From NCBI GenBank assembly GCA_025355115.1, contig JANXLO010000201.1, positions 1-7,023 on the forward strand: 7,023 bases of DNA. The letters run 5' to 3'. The translations under genes were made by a program, and so were the position numbers. Under the pieces are notes generated by a model. It ran no database searches. It saw only the letters and a list, made by a program, of their open reading frames with translations, and was not told where the DNA came from. Position 1 is the first letter of the stretch, and each line of letters begins with the position of its first letter. This document shows, piece after piece, positions 5,899 through 7,023 of the stretch. Origin of the DNA: Chthonomonadaceae bacterium (lineage in GTDB: Bacteria; Armatimonadota; Chthonomonadetes; Chthonomonadales; Chthonomonadaceae).

Positions 5899-6936
5899 AT
5901 GTCGCTGATGCTGGAAGAGATTTATGAGCAGCCCCAGGCCGTGGCCCGCGCGGTCGAGCGGGAGTACGACAGCGCGGCGTCGCTGGTCGCCGAGCTTCGC
6001 GAACGGGAGATTCGGCATGTCGTGATCGCGGCTCGCGGTACCTCCGACAATGCAGCAACGTACGCCAAATACCTTATCGAGATCGTGGCGGGGTACCCCG
6101 TTTCGCTCGCGGCCCCTTCGGTCTACACCCTCTACGACGCCGAGGTCAATCTGTCGGGCTGCCTGGTGCTGGGCATCTCGCAGTCCGGGCAGGCCACCGA
6201 TGTCGTCAAGACACTCTCCGTCGCCCGTGCCGCTGGCGCCCTCACGGCAGGCATCACCAATGTGCCTGACTCCCCTTTGACAAGCGTCAGCGACTTCACC
6301 CTGCTCTGCCACGCGGGGGAGGAGAGGGCGGTAGCAGCCACTAAAACCTACACGACCGCTCTTGGGCTCGTCGCGCTGCTCGTCGGGCAGTGGGCCGGCA
6401 ACTCCGAGCTGCTCAGCGGCCTCAGCGCCGTCCCGGAGCAGATGCAGGCCGTCCTCGGACTCGATGCGACTGTCGCCGCCGCCGTCGAGCGGTATCGATA
6501 CATACAGGAGTGCGCCGTTCTCGCGCGCGGGCTCAATCAGGCCACTGCACTCGAAGCCGCCCTCAAAATGACCGAGACCAGCTACCTCGTCGCCAAACCC
6601 TACTCCGGAGCTGACTTCCTCCACGGCCCCATCGCCATGGTCTCCGAAGGCTTCCCCTGCTTCCTCTTCGCCCCCGAAGGCCGCGCTTACCCCGCCATGG
6701 TCGAGCTTGCCCTCAAACTGCGAGAGCGCGAAGCCGAACTCATCATCGTCGCCCACGCCCCCGAAATGCTGGCCCTCGCCACCAAGCCGCTCGCCATGCC
6801 ACTCCCCGTGAACGAGCTCCTCAGCCCCCTCCTCTACATCCTCCCCGGCCAGCTCTGGGCCAACCATCTCGCCATCGCCCGAGGGCAGGACCCCGACAAG
6901 CCGCGCTACCTCACCAAAGTCACCCTCACCCGCTAG
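5899..6936 (+). CDS. Double-SIS sugar-phosphate isomerase/deaminase, GlmS isomerase-domain type
   Basis: A 345-residue cytoplasmic protein matching the C-terminal isomerase half of glucosamine-6-phosphate synthase but lacking the N-terminal glutaminase domain. It begins with the GlmS-like MLEEIYEQP (4-12). SIS domain 1 (about 30-165) has AARGTSDNA (44-52), ISQSGQATD (93-101) and ERAVAATKTYTTAL (142-155). SIS domain 2 (about 195-335) has RGLNQATALEAALKMTETSY (210-229) and GADFLHGPIAM (237-247). The E. coli GlmS catalytic residues E488, H504 and K603 appear as E226, H242 and K340, with nearly identical spacing (16 and 98 residues against 16 and 99). Without a glutaminase it cannot use glutamine as GlmS does. 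Known stand-alone relatives are glucosamine-6-phosphate deaminases (NagB-II/GlmD) and AgaS- or FrlB-type sugar-amine deaminases or deglycases, so a deaminase or isomerase of an aminosugar phosphate is most likely. The start has a modest SD (AGAGGG, 11 bases upstream). Leucine codons shift to CTC towards the 3' end. Confidence 0.87.
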   Translation: MSLMLEEIYEQPQAVARAVEREYDSAASLVAELREREIRHVVIAARGTSDNAATYAKYLIEIVAGYPVSLAAPSVYTLYDAEVNLSGCLVLGISQSGQATDVVKTLSVARAAGALTAGITNVPDSPLTSVSDFTLLCHAGEERAVAATKTYTTALGLVALLVGQWAGNSELLSGLSAVPEQMQAVLGLDATVAAAVERYRYIQECAVLARGLNQATALEAALKMTETSYLVAKPYSGADFLHGPIAMVSEGFPCFLFAPEGRAYPAMVELALKLREREAELIIVAHAPEMLALATKPLAMPLPVNELLSPLLYILPGQLWANHLAIARGQDPDKPRYLTKVTLTR

Positions 6937-6953
6937 GAAGGCAGACGCACAAG

Positions 6954-7023
6954 ATGATGCGACGCGCGACCGGAGTCGTCGAACAGATCACGCGGGAGAG
7001 GCCAGGAGCGCAAGAGCTCCTCG
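6954..7023 (+). CDS. Start of a probable DUF3866 protein (3' partial)
   Basis: An open frame begins at ATG 6954 (or ATG 6957), 17 bases after the SIS stop, and runs off the window after 23 codons. AGGAAGG overlaps the SIS stop about 12 bases upstream and may be the ribosome-binding site, although the spacing is long. The visible residues MMRRATGVVEQITRERPGAQ, followed by ELL, resemble the N-terminus I recall for DUF3866 proteins (a G-V-V-x3-x-ERPGxQEL pattern). This family has no established function. Only the first 23 residues are available, so the family name is tentative, but a real gene start is likely from spacing and frame. Confidence 0.45.
   Translation, partial: MMRRATGVVEQITRERPGAQELL

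Noticed and set aside
5404..6867. A 487-codon open frame on the minus strand
   Set aside because: It spans the end of the acetyltransferase and most of the SIS gene, both of which have clear family motifs on the + strand. Its composition is that of a mirror of GC-rich coding sequence and no family motif is visible.
1..7023. CRISPR array, tRNA, rRNA, transposon or phage genes
   Set aside because: I saw no regularly spaced repeats, no tRNA-like cloverleaf segments, and no transposase, integrase or phage motifs. Every longer stretch is accounted for by the listed genes.

Overview
The window is a GC-rich bacterial chromosome segment with six substantial genes and the start of a seventh, all on the + strand and tightly packed. 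I see no RNA genes, insertion sequences, CRISPR repeats or phage genes. The mix suggests a free-living, aerobic, non-model phylum: a TPR tail of a COG3903/AfsR-like ATPase regulator, a Tat-exported Fe/Mn superoxide dismutase, an Eis-like acetyltransferase and a DUF3866-like protein. Armatimonadota or Chloroflexota would fit, but this is a low-confidence inference from gene content. No marker gene in the window settles it.

Region 1 (1-1277) is the C-terminal, TPR-repeat half of a large regulator/ATPase that begins outside the window. Its stop codon lies inside a perfect extended -10 promoter element (TGCTATAAT, 1270-1278), which probably starts the next transcription unit. Region 2 (1278-3323) holds a geranylgeranyl-reductase-family flavoprotein followed by a superoxide dismutase with a twin-arginine signal. 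The dismutase Shine-Dalgarno sequence overlaps the flavoprotein stop codon, so the two are probably co-transcribed and translationally coupled.

Region 3 (3324-3416) is a 93-base gap whose main feature is a perfect 34-bp palindrome (3358-3391), either an operator or a strong hairpin. Region 4 (3417-7023) is a compact gene string: a mannitol-1-phosphate 5-dehydrogenase-family enzyme with a TTG start, an Eis-like GNAT acetyltransferase that overlaps it by 11 bases, a stand-alone double-SIS protein resembling the isomerase half of GlmS, and the first 23 codons of a probable DUF3866 gene.

The most interesting reading is that region 4 encodes a small sugar-phosphate or amino-sugar module: a polyol-phosphate/ketose-phosphate oxidoreductase, an amino-sugar-phosphate isomerase or deaminase, and an N-acetyltransferase. 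The palindrome just upstream may be its control site. Each family call rests on visible motifs. The joint pathway is inference.
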